Assembly (NCBI RefSeq): GCF_003050935.1
Contig: NZ_QAOX01000010.1
Location: forward strand, 62,001 to 126,000
Length of the DNA stretch: 64,000 nt
Reading direction: 5' to 3'
Source of the DNA: Luteibacter sp. OK325
Lineage (GTDB): Bacteria; Pseudomonadota; Gammaproteobacteria; Xanthomonadales; Rhodanobacteraceae
Position numbers and translations under genes: made by a program. The notes below the pieces were generated by a model. It did not search any database. It saw only the letters and a program-made list of their open reading frames with translations, and was not told where the DNA came from. Position 1 is the first letter of the stretch; each line of letters opens with the position of its first letter. This document shows positions 33,417-43,526 of the stretch, piece after piece.

Positions 33417-34476
33417 CGTCCTCCGCAACGATCGTTTCCTCCGCGCGCTGCGCCGCGAGCCAACCGACACCACGCCGATCTGGGTGATGCGCCAGGCCGG
33501 CCGCTACCTGCCGGAGTACCGCGCCACTCGCGCCCGGGCTGGCAGCTTCATGGGCCTGGCGACGAACCCGGACTTCGCGTGCGAAGTCACCTTGCAGCCG
33601 CTGGAGCGTTTCGAGCTGGACGCGGCGATCCTCTTCTCCGACATCCTGACCATTCCCGATGCGATGGGCCTGGGCCTGACGTTCGAGCAGGGCGAAGGCC
33701 CGCGCTTCGCGCGTCCGCTGCGCGATGCCGCGTCGATCGAGAAACTCGCCGTGCCCGACATGGACGGCGAACTGCGCTACGTGATGGACGCCGTACGCCT
33801 GATCCGCAAGGAACTCGACGGCCGCGTGCCGCTGATCGGTTTCTCCGGCAGCCCGTGGACGTTGGCCTGTTACATGGTCGAAGGCGAAGGTTCGAAGGAC
33901 TTCGCCCGGGTCAAGGCGCTGGCCTGGAACGAGCCCGCCCTGGCGCACCACCTGCTGGACACCGTGGCGCGTTCGGTCGCCGCCTACCTGATCGCCCAGG
34001 CCCATGCCGGTGCGCAGGCGCTGATGATTTTCGACACCTGGGGCGGCCTGCTCGGCCCCGCACCGTTCGCCGAGTTCTCGCTGCGCTACATGGCCCAGGT
34101 AGTGGAAGCCCTGAAAGCCGACCCAATCAGCCGGGAGCTGCCGGTGATCCTGTTTTCCAAGGGCGCCAGCGGCCAGCTCGAAGCGCTTGCCGACACCGGC
34201 TGCACCGGCCTGGGCGTGGACTGGACGATCGACATCGGTGAGGCACGTCGCCGCGTCGGCAACCGCGTCGCCCTGCAGGGCAACCTCGACCCGGCGGTGC
34301 TACGCGCCTCGCCGGAGATCGTCGCGCGCGAAGCCCGCGCGGTGCTGGATGCCTTCGGCAATCATCCCGGGCATGTGTTCAACCTCGGGCATGGCATCAC
34401 GCCCGAGGTGGATCCGGAGAACGTGAAGGTGCTGGTGGATACCGTGCATGAGCACGGGCGGGTCATTCGGGGCTGA
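33406..34476 (+). CDS. hemE: Uroporphyrinogen decarboxylase
   Basis: 356 residues. HemE removes four carboxyls from uroporphyrinogen III to give coproporphyrinogen III in haem synthesis. [16 protein letters not shown] at the N-terminus is the substrate-binding signature; [34 protein letters not shown] and the late [15 protein letters not shown] follow. It overlaps the WGR gene by 11 nt and ends the aroK-aroB-WGR-hemE run. Haem made here is also the substrate of the heme oxygenase at 7118. Confidence 0.97.
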   Translation: MAADVLRNDRFLRALRREPTDTTPIWVMRQAGRYLPEYRATRARAGSFMGLATNPDFACEVTLQPLERFELDAAILFSDILTIPDAMGLGLTFEQGEGPRFARPLRDAASIEKLAVPDMDGELRYVMDAVRLIRKELDGRVPLIGFSGSPWTLACYMVEGEGSKDFARVKALAWNEPALAHHLLDTVARSVAAYLIAQAHAGAQALMIFDTWGGLLGPAPFAEFSLRYMAQVVEALKADPISRELPVILFSKGASGQLEALADTGCTGLGVDWTIDIGEARRRVGNRVALQGNLDPAVLRASPEIVAREARAVLDAFGNHPGHVFNLGHGITPEVDPENVKVLVDTVHEHGRVIRG

Positions 34477-34484
34477 GCAAAAGC

Positions 34485-34569
34485 GTCGCCGATGAATCGG
34501 CTCCCACATTAGAGACCTTCGCAGGAAACCGACCTGGGAGGGATGTTGTGGGAGCCGCTTCAGCGGCGA
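34485..34569. repeat. Paired REPs: type B reverse, type A forward
   Basis: A reverse type-B copy (34485-34508) begins 9 bp after the hemE stop; a forward type-A copy follows at 34547-34569. They fill the gap between hemE and the convergent lipoprotein gene. Confidence 0.85.
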
Positions 34570-34601
34570 ATAAAGACATGCGCGGCGAAGCCGCGAACCG
34601 A

Positions 34602-35114
34602 TCAGAACCGGTTAGGCCCCGCCTTATGGCACTTCCCCACCTCGGCCCGGGCCGCCATCGCCTGCCCCTGGTCATTCGCCTGCATGCGCATCTCGTAAAT
34701 CGTCTGCCAGTTGCGCGCGCAAAGGCTACCAAACCCGGGGCCCATCTCGAACGACTGCTTTGCCAGCTTCTCCGCCAGCGGGAAATCCTGCATGCGGACG
34801 GCCACTTCGGCGCGGTCCTGGATCAGTTCCGGTGCCTGCGGCGCCATCTTCAGGGCCTGGACGAGCTTGGCATCGGCGTCCGGGTAGCGGCCGGCCTGTT
34901 CGTCCGCCTGGGCAGCCTTTTCCAGGCCCTGCACGCCGGGATCGCGCAACGGGGCGACTTCGATGGCCGACTTCTCGCGCTCACCCGCGGCGCGGATCTG
35001 GGCGACGATATCGTAGGCGGGCTTGCTCGGCCGGGTCGCCTGCGGCGGGGCGGGCTGGCTGCAGGCGGCGGCGAGCGTAACGGCGGCGATGGCACAGAAG
35101 CGAAAGCGATGCAT
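34602..35114 (-). CDS. TPR-like lipoprotein downstream of PBP1B
   Basis: 170 residues. LAAAC at about residues 14-18 is a lipobox. The mature part is helical with two TPR-like stretches (AAQADEQAGRYPDADAKLVQ and VRMQDFPLAEKLAKQSFEMG). It starts 3 bp after the PBP1B stop on the same strand, so it could assist the synthase, much as lipoprotein activators do in other bacteria; that role is inference, and it does not resemble LpoB in sequence. Confidence 0.8.
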   Translation of the reverse strand: MHRFRFCAIAAVTLAAACSQPAPPQATRPSKPAYDIVAQIRAAGEREKSAIEVAPLRDPGVQGLEKAAQADEQAGRYPDADAKLVQALKMAPQAPELIQDRAEVAVRMQDFPLAEKLAKQSFEMGPGFGSLCARNWQTIYEMRMQANDQGQAMAARAEVGKCHKAGPNRF

Positions 35115-35117
35115 GGG

Positions 35118-37445
35118 TCAATCCGTAGGATTACTGGGAACGGGCGGCGCCGGCTGGGCGTCGCCGCCGCCGAACATACCCTTGAATTGCTGCCAGAAAC
35201 AGCCCTCCTCGGCATCCGGGACATAACCGGAGACGAAGGGGAACTGCCGGGCGCCCTGGCAGGACGGGTCCGTACGCTTGCCCGTCTGCGGGTTCACCCA
35301 GGCCATTTCGAGTCCATCGCCCAGCGCCGTGGGCAACGGTCTGGTCGGCAGCTTACGGAACAGCTCCTGCCACACGCGCATGCTCCCGGTGGCGCCGTAG
35401 AGGCCCGTCGGCTTGTTGTCGTCACGGCCCATCCAGATCACGGCCAGGTGCTCGCCCGTGAAACCGGCGAACCAGCTGTCGCGCTGGCTGTCGCTGGTAC
35501 CTGTCTTGCCGGCGGCATGGAGCGAGCCGAGCGACGAGTTGCCGATGGCCGCGGCGGTACCGCTGTTGACCACCTGCTGCATGGCCCACGTGGTCAGGCG
35601 GGTGGCGGTCTGGTATTCGCCCTCGCCGCCCTTGACCTCGTAGCGCTTGATCGCCTGCCCCTTGTTGTCCATCACGCCGCTCACCGCGATCAGCGGCAGC
35701 GCGTGCCCATCGGCGGCGATGTACTCGTAGAGCTGGGCGACCTGTAACGGCGACAGGTCGATCGCGCCAAGCAACAGCGACGGGCTGGGATTGACGTCTT
35801 CAAGCCCGAACGATTCCAGGAAGCCCTTGATCCGCGGCACACCCACCTGCATGCCCAGGTGCACGGTGGCGAGGTTCCACGAATGCACCAGCGCGTCGAG
35901 CATCGGCACCTGGCCGTGGATCTCGCGGTCGTCGTTCTGCGGGGTCCACGGCTTTCCGTCCGGCTGGGTCATGTTGATCGGCGTGTCGTCGACGATCGTG
36001 GCGAGCGACCACTTCGAAGGCTGCGCCCACGCCACCAGATACACCAGCGGTTTGACCAGGGAGCCGATCGAGCGGCGGGCGTCCAGTGCGCGATTGAAGC
36101 CCTGGTCGCCCGGGTCGCGGGAGCCGACCACGGCCAGCACGCTGCCGGTGGCGGTGTCGGTGACCACGGCGGCGGCTTGCGCGGCGGCGCCACGCTTACC
36201 GAGCGACTTCGCCGTCGTCAGGATGGCTTGCTCGGTGTACAGCTGGGCTGCCGGATCGAGCGTGGTGAAGATGCTCAGGCTACCGTCGCGCAGCGCGGCT
36301 TCGTCGAAGTCGTTGGTGATCTGCGCACGGACCAGCTGCATGAAGGCCGGGAAGCGGTTGTGCGGAAGTTGTGCGTTCTCGGCGATGCCGAGCGGCGTGG
36401 CCTGTGCCGCCTTCATCTGCGCATCGTCGAGCAGGCCGGTGTCGTGGAACTGCTGCAGCACGAGGTTGCGTCGCGACAGCGCGCGGTCAGGGTAACGGCG
36501 CGGATCGTAGTAGCTTGGTCCCTTCACCAGCCCGACGAGCATGGCGATCTCCTGCGGACGCAGGTCTTCCAGTCGACGCCCGAAGAAGAACTCGCCGCCG
36601 GCGGCGAAACCGTGCACGGCCTGGCTGCCCTGCTGGCCGAGGAAGACCTCGTTGACGTAAGCCTCGAGGATGCGACCCTTCGAGTAATGCGCTTCCATCA
36701 ACACCGAAAGGATCGCCTCGTTCACCTTGCGCAACATGTTCTGGCTGCGGTCGAGGAACAGGTTGCGCACCAGCTGCTGGGTTAGTGTCGAGCCGCCCTG
36801 CACCGCGTGACCGGCGCGGAGGTTGGCGAGCGACGCCCGCGCGATAGCGGAGAAGTCGATGCCGATGTGATGGTTGAAGTCGCGATCCTCCACCGCCTGC
36901 AGGCCCTGCACGAGCAGCGGCGGCACGTTCTCGAGGCGCACGATGCGACGCTCTTCCTGCTGCGCACCGTAGAGGGTGGCGATGCGCGCGGGATCGAGAT
37001 GGATGGCCTTGATCGGCTTGTCGTTGGTGTCGTCGACGATCTGGCCGACCTGGCCATTGCCGAGGCTCACACGGATGCGATGTGGCAGCTCGCCACCATC
37101 CGGACCCGAATAGCCGCGTGAGGCGATGATGAAACGTGAGCCGTTCTTCGAGTAGCTGCCCTGGACCTTGCCGCCGCCTTCGGTGGTGTAACCGGCGAAG
37201 GTGAGTTCCAGTTCCAGCGCGGCAGGCGTCATGGCACGCCCCGCTTCCAGCGGGAGCGGGCGCGCGTAGACGCGGGTCGGCACCGCGAAGACCAGGTCGT
37301 TGAAGCGATCCTGCAAGCGGGCGTTGAGGATCAGCGTGTACGGCAGCAGGAAGCCGAACACGAGGCCCATCACGAGCCAGAAGGGAATGCGCAGCCAGGG
37401 CCAGCAGGCGCGCAGGAAGGAGCCAAGACGATTCAGGAAAGCCAA
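35118..37445 (-). CDS. mrcB: Penicillin-binding protein 1B (bifunctional transglycosylase/transpeptidase)
   Basis: 775 residues. One N-terminal membrane helix (about 20-42), a UB2H-like region, then glycosyltransferase 51 with the catalytic Glu in VEDRDFNHHIGID and GGSTLTQQLVRN, then the transpeptidase with SLVK (nucleophile Ser in SIGSLVKP), SWN and KTGTSD. It polymerises and cross-links peptidoglycan. The start appears to be TTG at 37445: the next ATG lies inside the membrane helix, and no upstream in-frame ATG is seen. A lipoprotein gene follows after 3 bp. Confidence 0.95.
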   Translation of the reverse strand: MAFLNRLGSFLRACWPWLRIPFWLVMGLVFGFLLPYTLILNARLQDRFNDLVFAVPTRVYARPLPLEAGRAMTPAALELELTFAGYTTEGGGKVQGSYSKNGSRFIIASRGYSGPDGGELPHRIRVSLGNGQVGQIVDDTNDKPIKAIHLDPARIATLYGAQQEERRIVRLENVPPLLVQGLQAVEDRDFNHHIGIDFSAIARASLANLRAGHAVQGGSTLTQQLVRNLFLDRSQNMLRKVNEAILSVLMEAHYSKGRILEAYVNEVFLGQQGSQAVHGFAAGGEFFFGRRLEDLRPQEIAMLVGLVKGPSYYDPRRYPDRALSRRNLVLQQFHDTGLLDDAQMKAAQATPLGIAENAQLPHNRFPAFMQLVRAQITNDFDEAALRDGSLSIFTTLDPAAQLYTEQAILTTAKSLGKRGAAAQAAAVVTDTATGSVLAVVGSRDPGDQGFNRALDARRSIGSLVKPLVYLVAWAQPSKWSLATIVDDTPINMTQPDGKPWTPQNDDREIHGQVPMLDALVHSWNLATVHLGMQVGVPRIKGFLESFGLEDVNPSPSLLLGAIDLSPLQVAQLYEYIAADGHALPLIAVSGVMDNKGQAIKRYEVKGGEGEYQTATRLTTWAMQQVVNSGTAAAIGNSSLGSLHAAGKTGTSDSQRDSWFAGFTGEHLAVIWMGRDDNKPTGLYGATGSMRVWQELFRKLPTRPLPTALGDGLEMAWVNPQTGKRTDPSCQGARQFPFVSGYVPDAEEGCFWQQFKGMFGGGDAQPAPPVPSNPTD

Positions 37446-37542
37446 CGCGGGGAGGTCCTGGGGAAAGAGACGTAGCCGGATGATAGGGGCACTGCCCCGG
37501 CGCCCATCTGAACGAATGCTGGCGAAGCAGTGACCGGAAGGG

Positions 37543-38388
37543 TCAGGAGGCCGCCTGCCACGCCTCGGGCCCCGGCGTAAAGGCGCGGGGATGGATGCCC
37601 AGAGCGGCTTCCAGGTGTCGATTGTCGGCGATCAGGTCGCTATCGAGTCGGTGGATGGGTCCCCGCATGGCCGGCGACACCAGGGTCGCGACGTTCAGGA
37701 TAAACCGCGGGATGGGCAACGGAAGCGTCGCCGAACCCGCCGTACGACGTGCCCGGCGAAACATCTCGGCGGCGCTGAGCCGTTCGCCACCACCGATCGC
37801 GAAGGTCTGATTACGGCCCGCCGGGAGCGCCAGGGCGGCCACGATGGCCGCCGCGATATCGTCGGCATGGACCGGCTGACGCTGGCCCCGGCCCGCCGGC
37901 AACGGGAATACGTGCCGACGGATGGCGGCCTGGACCACGGGGGTCAGGCTCTTGTCGAGGCCGGCGCCGTAAACCAGGGTCGGGCGGAATATCGTCCAAG
38001 GCATGCCCCGCGACGCGCAAACGGTGCTCAACTGGGTCTCTGCTTCGCGCAGGATGCGTGACAGGTCACGCTCTTCCGGATTGGAGGAGTTCCGTTTGGT
38101 TTCCGCACTCATCGAGGACGTCGCCACGACGTGTGGCGTGCCCGGCAGCCGCGTCCCCGCCAGCCATTGCGATAGTCCGTTGAGCGGACCCAGGCAGACG
38201 ACGGCCTTCAACGGCGGCAGCGCCGGCATACCGCCCGGAAGATTCCCGACCAGCCAGTCGGGATCGCCTGCGCGAGGCTGTCGGCTCAGCGCCAGCACGT
38301 CCTCGCCGGCGGCAGCCAGGCGAGGCAAGAGGAAGTGACCGATCTGGCTCGACGCGCCGATGACAAGAATCTGCATGCGGCCGCTCAT
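37543..38388 (-). CDS. NAD-dependent epimerase/dehydratase family protein
   Basis: 281 residues from the ATG at 38388, which overlaps the stop of the upstream gene (ATGA). Rossmann motif ILVIGASSQIGHFLLPRL; YGAGLDKSLTPVV and PVHADDIAAAIVAA are typical of the atypical SDR group. Longer in-frame extensions are low-complexity and lack a ribosome site. Substrate unknown. It is coupled to the TPR-like membrane gene. Confidence 0.87.
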   Translation of the reverse strand: MSGRMQILVIGASSQIGHFLLPRLAAAGEDVLALSRQPRAGDPDWLVGNLPGGMPALPPLKAVVCLGPLNGLSQWLAGTRLPGTPHVVATSSMSAETKRNSSNPEERDLSRILREAETQLSTVCASRGMPWTIFRPTLVYGAGLDKSLTPVVQAAIRRHVFPLPAGRGQRQPVHADDIAAAIVAALALPAGRNQTFAIGGGERLSAAEMFRRARRTAGSATLPLPIPRFILNVATLVSPAMRGPIHRLDSDLIADNRHLEAALGIHPRAFTPGPEAWQAAS

Positions 38389-40103
38389 CGCCCCGTCGCG
38401 ATACGCTCGTAGGCGCCCTGGAGGCGCGGGTCGTCCGGCGCATAATGGCGCGCGCGGTCCAGTGCCTGGAACGCACCCTGACGGTCGCCCTGCGAGGAGC
38501 GCTGGAGTGCGCTGTCGATCCACGCGCTGCCCAGGCGGTGACGCATCTCGCCCTGCGAGGCATCGCCCGGGGCGAGGTCGGAAAGCGTCGCGTAGAGGTC
38601 CTCGGCGCGCTTGACGTTGCCGTTGGCGACGGCCTGCTGCATCAACTTTTCGACCTGACCCGGCAAGCCCTGCAGGCCAGCGCGAGCGGCGGGGTCGTTG
38701 CCATCGATAGCCAGCGCATTGCGATACAGGTCGTAGGCGCTGTCGCCCGGCGGATCCATGATGTCGCCACGGGTAACAGCGGCCTGGGCACGGGTGACCA
38801 ACGCGGCCACCTTCGCTTTCTGTTCCGGACTGACCGCCAGGGAAGCCTCGGCCGTGTCGCCATCGCGTACCGTGGCCACCGCATCGGATGAGCCGCCGCG
38901 TTTGCCGCCACCCTTCGCTTCGCCGCCGCCGATTCGTGCGCGCGCGGCAGCGAGTTCGGCAGACTTCGGCGCCAGCCTGGCCGCCTGATCGAGCAGGCGT
39001 GAGGCCTGTGCATCATCCTCGCTATCGAGTGCGGCGTTGGCCTGGACGATCAGCGCCTGGGCCACTTGCCCCAGGCCTGCTTTTGCATCCGCGTTGTCCG
39101 GGTCGGTGGCGAGCACGGCGTTGAACCGGGCCAGCGCGTTGTCGTCGCCATCGCCGGTGAAACGGCCAGCGCGCATGGCATCGTTGCCCTGCTGGATGAG
39201 GGCGGTGACGGCGTGGTCATCCTGTTTGCGATTTTCCGCCAGCGATGCGCGCAAGGAAGGCAGGTCGCCGTAGCCCGGCACGAGAATGGCGATGCGATCG
39301 ACCAGTGCGTTCGCCTTGACCCTGTCGTTGTCGGTGATGGCCTGGCGCGCCTGCGCGGCGAGCGCGTCACCGACCTTGTCGAGGCCGCGCGCGGCCACCG
39401 TGTTCGATTTGTCCGCGTCGAGCACGCGGCGATAGAGCGCACCGGCACCGTCGTCGCCATCGAGCTTGCCTGCCGCGAACGCCTGCTGCGCCTGGTCGAT
39501 CAGGGACTCGGTGTGTCCTTGCGGATTGCGGGCCTGCGAGAGGCGTGCGCTCAGCTGCTCGACATCGCTGCCGCCACCGAGCAACTCACGCGCCACATTG
39601 AGTGCGGCCTCTGCCTCGTCGAGCCGGCCGGCGGTGAGCGCCTGGTCGGCGCGGGCGATCTCGGCCTGGCCCACGCGACGCAGGCCATCGCGGGCCTGGT
39701 CGCTGTCCGGTTGCTGGTCGCGGGCCTTTTCGAACAGCTCACGCGCGCTGTCGCCCTGGGTGCCGTCGAGCTTGCCGGCGGCGAGCGCCTGGTTCGCCTG
39801 GGCGAGCACGTCGTTGAGTTCGGTGCTCGGCACGAGGTTGCGCAGGCGATCCTGCTGCAACCACAGGCCGGTGCCGGCACCGATCAAGACGAGCACCAGG
39901 ACGGGAATCAACCAGCCGCGCTTGCGCGGTCGGCGCGGCGACGGTGTGGGGCCACCGGTTCGGCGACGCGGCTCGTCGACGACGAAGTGAGGCAAGCCGT
40001 CGTCGACCGGCGGTGCCGGCTTGTCCAGATCGTCGAGCCGCCCGAGGGTCGGTTCGGTTCGTCCGCGTGGTTCGTGGTCGTTCGAGTCTCGGCGTCCGCT
40101 CAT
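38385..40103 (-). CDS. Single-span membrane protein with TPR-like repeats
   Basis: 572 residues. The first about 65 residues are charged and disordered, one helix (GWLIPVLVLVLIGAGTGLWL) spans the membrane, and the rest is a series of helical repeats with the recurring pattern ANQALAAGKLDG, ADQALTAGRLDEA, AQQAFAAGKLDGDDGAGALY, typical of TPR-like solenoids in the periplasm. No catalytic motif. The epimerase gene overlaps its stop by 4 nt. Function unknown; a scaffolding role is plausible but unproven. Confidence 0.8.
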   Translation of the reverse strand: MSGRRDSNDHEPRGRTEPTLGRLDDLDKPAPPVDDGLPHFVVDEPRRRTGGPTPSPRRPRKRGWLIPVLVLVLIGAGTGLWLQQDRLRNLVPSTELNDVLAQANQALAAGKLDGTQGDSARELFEKARDQQPDSDQARDGLRRVGQAEIARADQALTAGRLDEAEAALNVARELLGGGSDVEQLSARLSQARNPQGHTESLIDQAQQAFAAGKLDGDDGAGALYRRVLDADKSNTVAARGLDKVGDALAAQARQAITDNDRVKANALVDRIAILVPGYGDLPSLRASLAENRKQDDHAVTALIQQGNDAMRAGRFTGDGDDNALARFNAVLATDPDNADAKAGLGQVAQALIVQANAALDSEDDAQASRLLDQAARLAPKSAELAAARARIGGGEAKGGGKRGGSSDAVATVRDGDTAEASLAVSPEQKAKVAALVTRAQAAVTRGDIMDPPGDSAYDLYRNALAIDGNDPAARAGLQGLPGQVEKLMQQAVANGNVKRAEDLYATLSDLAPGDASQGEMRHRLGSAWIDSALQRSSQGDRQGAFQALDRARHYAPDDPRLQGAYERIATGR

Positions 40104-40160
40104 GGGTCAGGCATCTTCCCTAGGAGCGCAGCAGCTTAACATCGGGGTGTGAACGGCTGT

Positions 40161-41342
40161 TCAAAGCTCGACGCGGATGAGGCTCGCCGCGCGCTTGGCC
40201 TTGTCCAGCGCTTCCTCGACCGTTGCACCGCGGGCGAGCGTCACCGCCATGCGACGGCGCCCGCGGACTTCCGGCTTACCGAAGATGCGCAACATCGTGC
40301 CGGTCTCGGCCAGGGCATCGGCGATGCCATGGTAAGTCGGCGCCGCACCTTCGCCTTCGACCAGGACGGCGCACGAGGCAGCCGGGGCAAAAGCGTGAAT
40401 TTCCGGTACGGGCAGGCCCAGGATGGCGCGCGCATGCAGGGCGAATTCTGAAAGATCCTGCGAGATCAGGGTGACCAGTCCGGTGTCGTGGGGACGCGGG
40501 CTCACCTCGGAGAAGATGACCTCGTCGCCGCGCACGAAGAACTCCACGCCGAACACACCCCAGCCGCCGAGCACAGCCGTGATAGCGTCGGCCTGCAGCT
40601 CGGCGGAGACGCGTGCCGCCTCACTCATCGGCTGCGGCTGCCACGACTCGCGGTAGTCGCCGTCTTCCTGGCGATGCCCGATGGGTGCGCAGAACGACAC
40701 GCCGTCGCGATGACGCACGGTAAGCAGGGTGATCTCGTAGTCGAAGTCGATGAAGCCTTCGACGATGACGCGACCGCGGCCCGCACGACCACCGGACTGC
40801 GCGTATTCCCATGCCGCGTCCGCATCGCCCGACTGGCGCACGACGCTCTGACCCTTGCCCGAGGAACTCATCACCGGCTTGACCACGCAAGGCGTGCCGA
40901 GTGCGCCGATGGCGGCGAGGAACTCCTCGCGCGTATCGCAGAACCGGTAAGGCGAGGTGGGCAGTCCCAGCGTTTCCGCGGCAAGGCGACGGATGCCTTC
41001 GCGATCCATGGTGAGCCACGCGGCCTTCGCGGTGGGGATGACCTTGAGGCCTTCCTTTTCCATGTCGATGAGGGTTTGCGTGTGGATCGCCTCGATCTCG
41101 GGAACGACCAGATGCGGTTTCTCTTCTTCGATCAGCTTGCGCAGGGCGGCACCGTCCAGCATGTCGATGACGTGGCTGCGATGGGCCACCTGCATGGCCG
41201 GCGCGTTCGGGTAACGGTCTACCGCGATCACCTCGACCGCGAAGCGCTGCAGCTCGATGGCGACTTCCTTCCCGAGCTCGCCGGACCCCAACAGGAGCAC
41301 CTTGAGGGCGGTGTGCGAGTGCGGTGTGCCGAAGGTCTTCAT
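40161..41342 (-). CDS. purT: Formate-dependent phosphoribosylglycinamide formyltransferase
   Basis: 393 residues from ATG 41342; an extension to 41399 is not family-like. PurT makes formyl-GAR from formate, ATP and GAR in purine synthesis. ATP-grasp features: [73 protein letters not shown]. The length and order match PurT. It is divergent from the transglutaminase-like gene. Confidence 0.97.
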   Translation of the reverse strand: MKTFGTPHSHTALKVLLLGSGELGKEVAIELQRFAVEVIAVDRYPNAPAMQVAHRSHVIDMLDGAALRKLIEEEKPHLVVPEIEAIHTQTLIDMEKEGLKVIPTAKAAWLTMDREGIRRLAAETLGLPTSPYRFCDTREEFLAAIGALGTPCVVKPVMSSSGKGQSVVRQSGDADAAWEYAQSGGRAGRGRVIVEGFIDFDYEITLLTVRHRDGVSFCAPIGHRQEDGDYRESWQPQPMSEAARVSAELQADAITAVLGGWGVFGVEFFVRGDEVIFSEVSPRPHDTGLVTLISQDLSEFALHARAILGLPVPEIHAFAPAASCAVLVEGEGAAPTYHGIADALAETGTMLRIFGKPEVRGRRRMAVTLARGATVEEALDKAKRAASLIRVEL

Positions 41343-41407
41343 GGGGGCGGGTCCGGATGGGATCGAAGGCCGCATTCTACCGGGGCGGACCCCTACCAAT
41401 GGGGTAC

Positions 41408-41435
41408 TTGACTCCAGCCGTGAAAGTGCTGTTAT
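41408..41435 (+). promoter_or_regulatory. Candidate sigma-70 promoter for the transglutaminase-like gene
   Basis: TTGACT (41408-41413) and TGTTAT (41430-41435) with a 16-bp spacer, ending 32 bp before the ATG at 41468 in the divergent purT gap. Good -35, fair -10. Confidence 0.5.
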
Positions 41436-41467
41436 GCAGTTGTCCCCAACAATCCGGAAGTACGCTC

Positions 41468-42964
41468 ATGAGACGTCGTCTTGCCGCCGTCGCCGTACTG
41501 CTGTGTCTCACCGCCACTTCGGCCCTGGCGGATCAGCGCTGGATGACCGTTCTCCTCGACGGTCGCAAGGTGGGTAGCCTGCAGATCGACCGCGACCAGG
41601 CGGGCGACAAGGTGACCACGACCCAGGTACTCAACTTCCGCCTGACCCGCGTGCACACGCCGATCCTGCTCGAAACCCGGATCAAGACGGTGGAGTCCCC
41701 GCTGGGCGCTCCCCTGGCGTTCTATGCCAGCACCAATATGTCATCGCAGCAGAACCTGGTGGAAGGCCAGGTGCGCGACGACGGCGCGTTCCAGGTGGCC
41801 AACACCGTGGGCGGCCAGTCCAAGGTGAACCTGCTCATCTGGCCGACCGGCGCCTCGCTGGCCGAAGGACAGCGACTCTCCATGCTGGCCCATGGATTCA
41901 AACCGGGCACGACCTACCAGATCCGCAACTTCGACGCGGTGAAGCAGCAGGTGGCCAACATCCAGGTCGTCGTCATCGGCGACGAGATCGTCGATATGCC
42001 CGACAACCGTCAGGAAACACTTCACCACCTGAGGCAGTCGCTGGTCGGTGCCTCGGGCGATCGCAGCGTGGACGTGTGGATCGATAACGAGGCCTATATC
42101 CGCCGGGGCATCTCCCCCCTGCTCGGCTTCCGCCTGGAGATGGCTGCGTGCAGCGAAGCCTGCGCGAAGGCGCCCGACCAGGACGTGGACCTGCTCCGCG
42201 CGGCGATGATCCAGTCGCCGCGGCCGATGGTCATGGGGCTGCGCGCCGCGCCGGTGCGCTACACCGTCACGGTTCGCGGCAATTTTCCGGAACCCTTCGT
42301 CGAAACCGACGAGCAGCACGTGAGCTCGATTGGCGACGGCGTCTACATCATCGACGTCGGCTTCGGCCATATGGCCAGCGACGAGGCAGCACCCTCCCCC
42401 GAAGACACCGCACCCAATGCCTGGGTGCAGTCGGATTCGCCGAAGATCCGGGCCTTCGCGCAGCAGATCACCGGCGACGCGAACAGCGATCTCCAGCGCA
42501 TGCGCCGGCTTCGCTCCTACCTCTCCGACTACATCTCGAGGAAGGGACTCGATGTCGGCTACGCCTCCGCACTGGAAACCATGGATAGCCGGAACGGTGA
42601 CTGCACCGAGCATGCCGTCTTGCTGACGGCCCTGGCGCGTTCATTAGGCATCCCGACCCGCGTGGTCACCGGCATCGTCTACGCCGAACGCATGGGAGGC
42701 GCGACGCGGGTCTTCATTCCCCACGCCTGGACGCAGGCCTTCATCAACGGGCGGTGGATCAGCTTCGACTCGGCACAGCGACGATTCGACTCGACGCACA
42801 TCGCGCTGGGCATAGGCAACGGTGACCCCTGGCGGTTCTTCGCGGCGATGAGCACCCTGGGTCACATCACCATTAATCGGGCGATCGCCGGTTCGAATCT
42901 GATGGACCTGCCAATGCCCTCGGGCATGACGGCCAACATTGGAGGCGGCAAGGGTTCCGACTGA
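41468..42964 (+). CDS. Exported transglutaminase-like (papain-fold) protein
   Basis: 498 residues from the ATG at 41468. Signal peptide (LAAVAVLLCLTATSALA). The C-terminal third carries a transglutaminase core: catalytic Cys in DSRNGDCTEHAVLLTALARS, His in HAWTQAF and Asp in RWISFDSAQ. The N-terminal two thirds are beta-rich and of unknown role. Such bacterial proteins are usually proteases or peptide-processing enzymes of the envelope; the substrate here is unknown. REP copies follow. Confidence 0.85.
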   Translation: MRRRLAAVAVLLCLTATSALADQRWMTVLLDGRKVGSLQIDRDQAGDKVTTTQVLNFRLTRVHTPILLETRIKTVESPLGAPLAFYASTNMSSQQNLVEGQVRDDGAFQVANTVGGQSKVNLLIWPTGASLAEGQRLSMLAHGFKPGTTYQIRNFDAVKQQVANIQVVVIGDEIVDMPDNRQETLHHLRQSLVGASGDRSVDVWIDNEAYIRRGISPLLGFRLEMAACSEACAKAPDQDVDLLRAAMIQSPRPMVMGLRAAPVRYTVTVRGNFPEPFVETDEQHVSSIGDGVYIIDVGFGHMASDEAAPSPEDTAPNAWVQSDSPKIRAFAQQITGDANSDLQRMRRLRSYLSDYISRKGLDVGYASALETMDSRNGDCTEHAVLLTALARSLGIPTRVVTGIVYAERMGGATRVFIPHAWTQAFINGRWISFDSAQRRFDSTHIALGIGNGDPWRFFAAMSTLGHITINRAIAGSNLMDLPMPSGMTANIGGGKGSD

Positions 42965-42987
42965 TGGGTGTTGGTTGCGAGCACCCA

Positions 42988-43053
42988 TCGCCGATGAATC
43001 GGCTCCCACAAGGTGCCCGACCCGCTCTCTGTGGGAGCCGCTTCAGCGGCGAT
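42988..43053. repeat. Paired REPs: type B reverse, type A forward
   Basis: A reverse type-B copy (42988-43010) and a forward type-A copy (43031-43053) lie back to back between the transglutaminase-like gene and the convergent DUF423 gene, whose stop begins 3 bp later. Confidence 0.85.
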
Positions 43054-43055
43054 GC

Positions 43056-43445
43056 CTACGCGGCGGAACCCGCACGCCCCCGCAACGCCAACCCCACCGC
43101 CACCCACCCACCAATAAACGCCACCCCACCCACCGGCGTCACCAGCCCGACCAGCCGCGGCGCCCCGACCGCCAACGCATACAGACTGCCCGAAAACAAC
43201 ACGATCCCCAGGGCGAACAGCACGATCGCCACCGACCGCGCGCGGCCCGGCGACAATCCGATCACCGCGGCAAAAAGCGCCAGCGCGTGCCAGAAATGGT
43301 ATTCCACGCCGGTGTGCCAGATTTCCAGTCCGTGCTCGTCGACCACCCCGCGCAGCGCATGCGCGCCGAAGGCCCCGAGGGCGACGGCCGAGGCGCCGGC
43401 GATGCCGACGAGGAGGGCCTGGGCAGCGCTGACATGTTGTCGCAT
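43056..43445 (-). CDS. DUF423 small membrane protein (YgdD family)
   Basis: 129 residues from the ATG at 43445. Four hydrophobic helices and the motifs VALGAFGAHALRG, EIWHTGVEYHFWHALAL and GIVLFSGSLYALAVG are typical of DUF423. Function unknown. It is divergent from the SCO1-like gene, with an 81-bp gap. Confidence 0.92.
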   Translation of the reverse strand: MRQHVSAAQALLVGIAGASAVALGAFGAHALRGVVDEHGLEIWHTGVEYHFWHALALFAAVIGLSPGRARSVAIVLFALGIVLFSGSLYALAVGAPRLVGLVTPVGGVAFIGGWVAVGLALRGRAGSAA

Positions 43446-43526
43446 CCGGATCGTTCCCGTAGGAGGAAGTGCCTGAAGGCCGGCACGGGTGGCGTATCCT
43501 TTGCGGGATATGTCGCGGAGTGTCGC

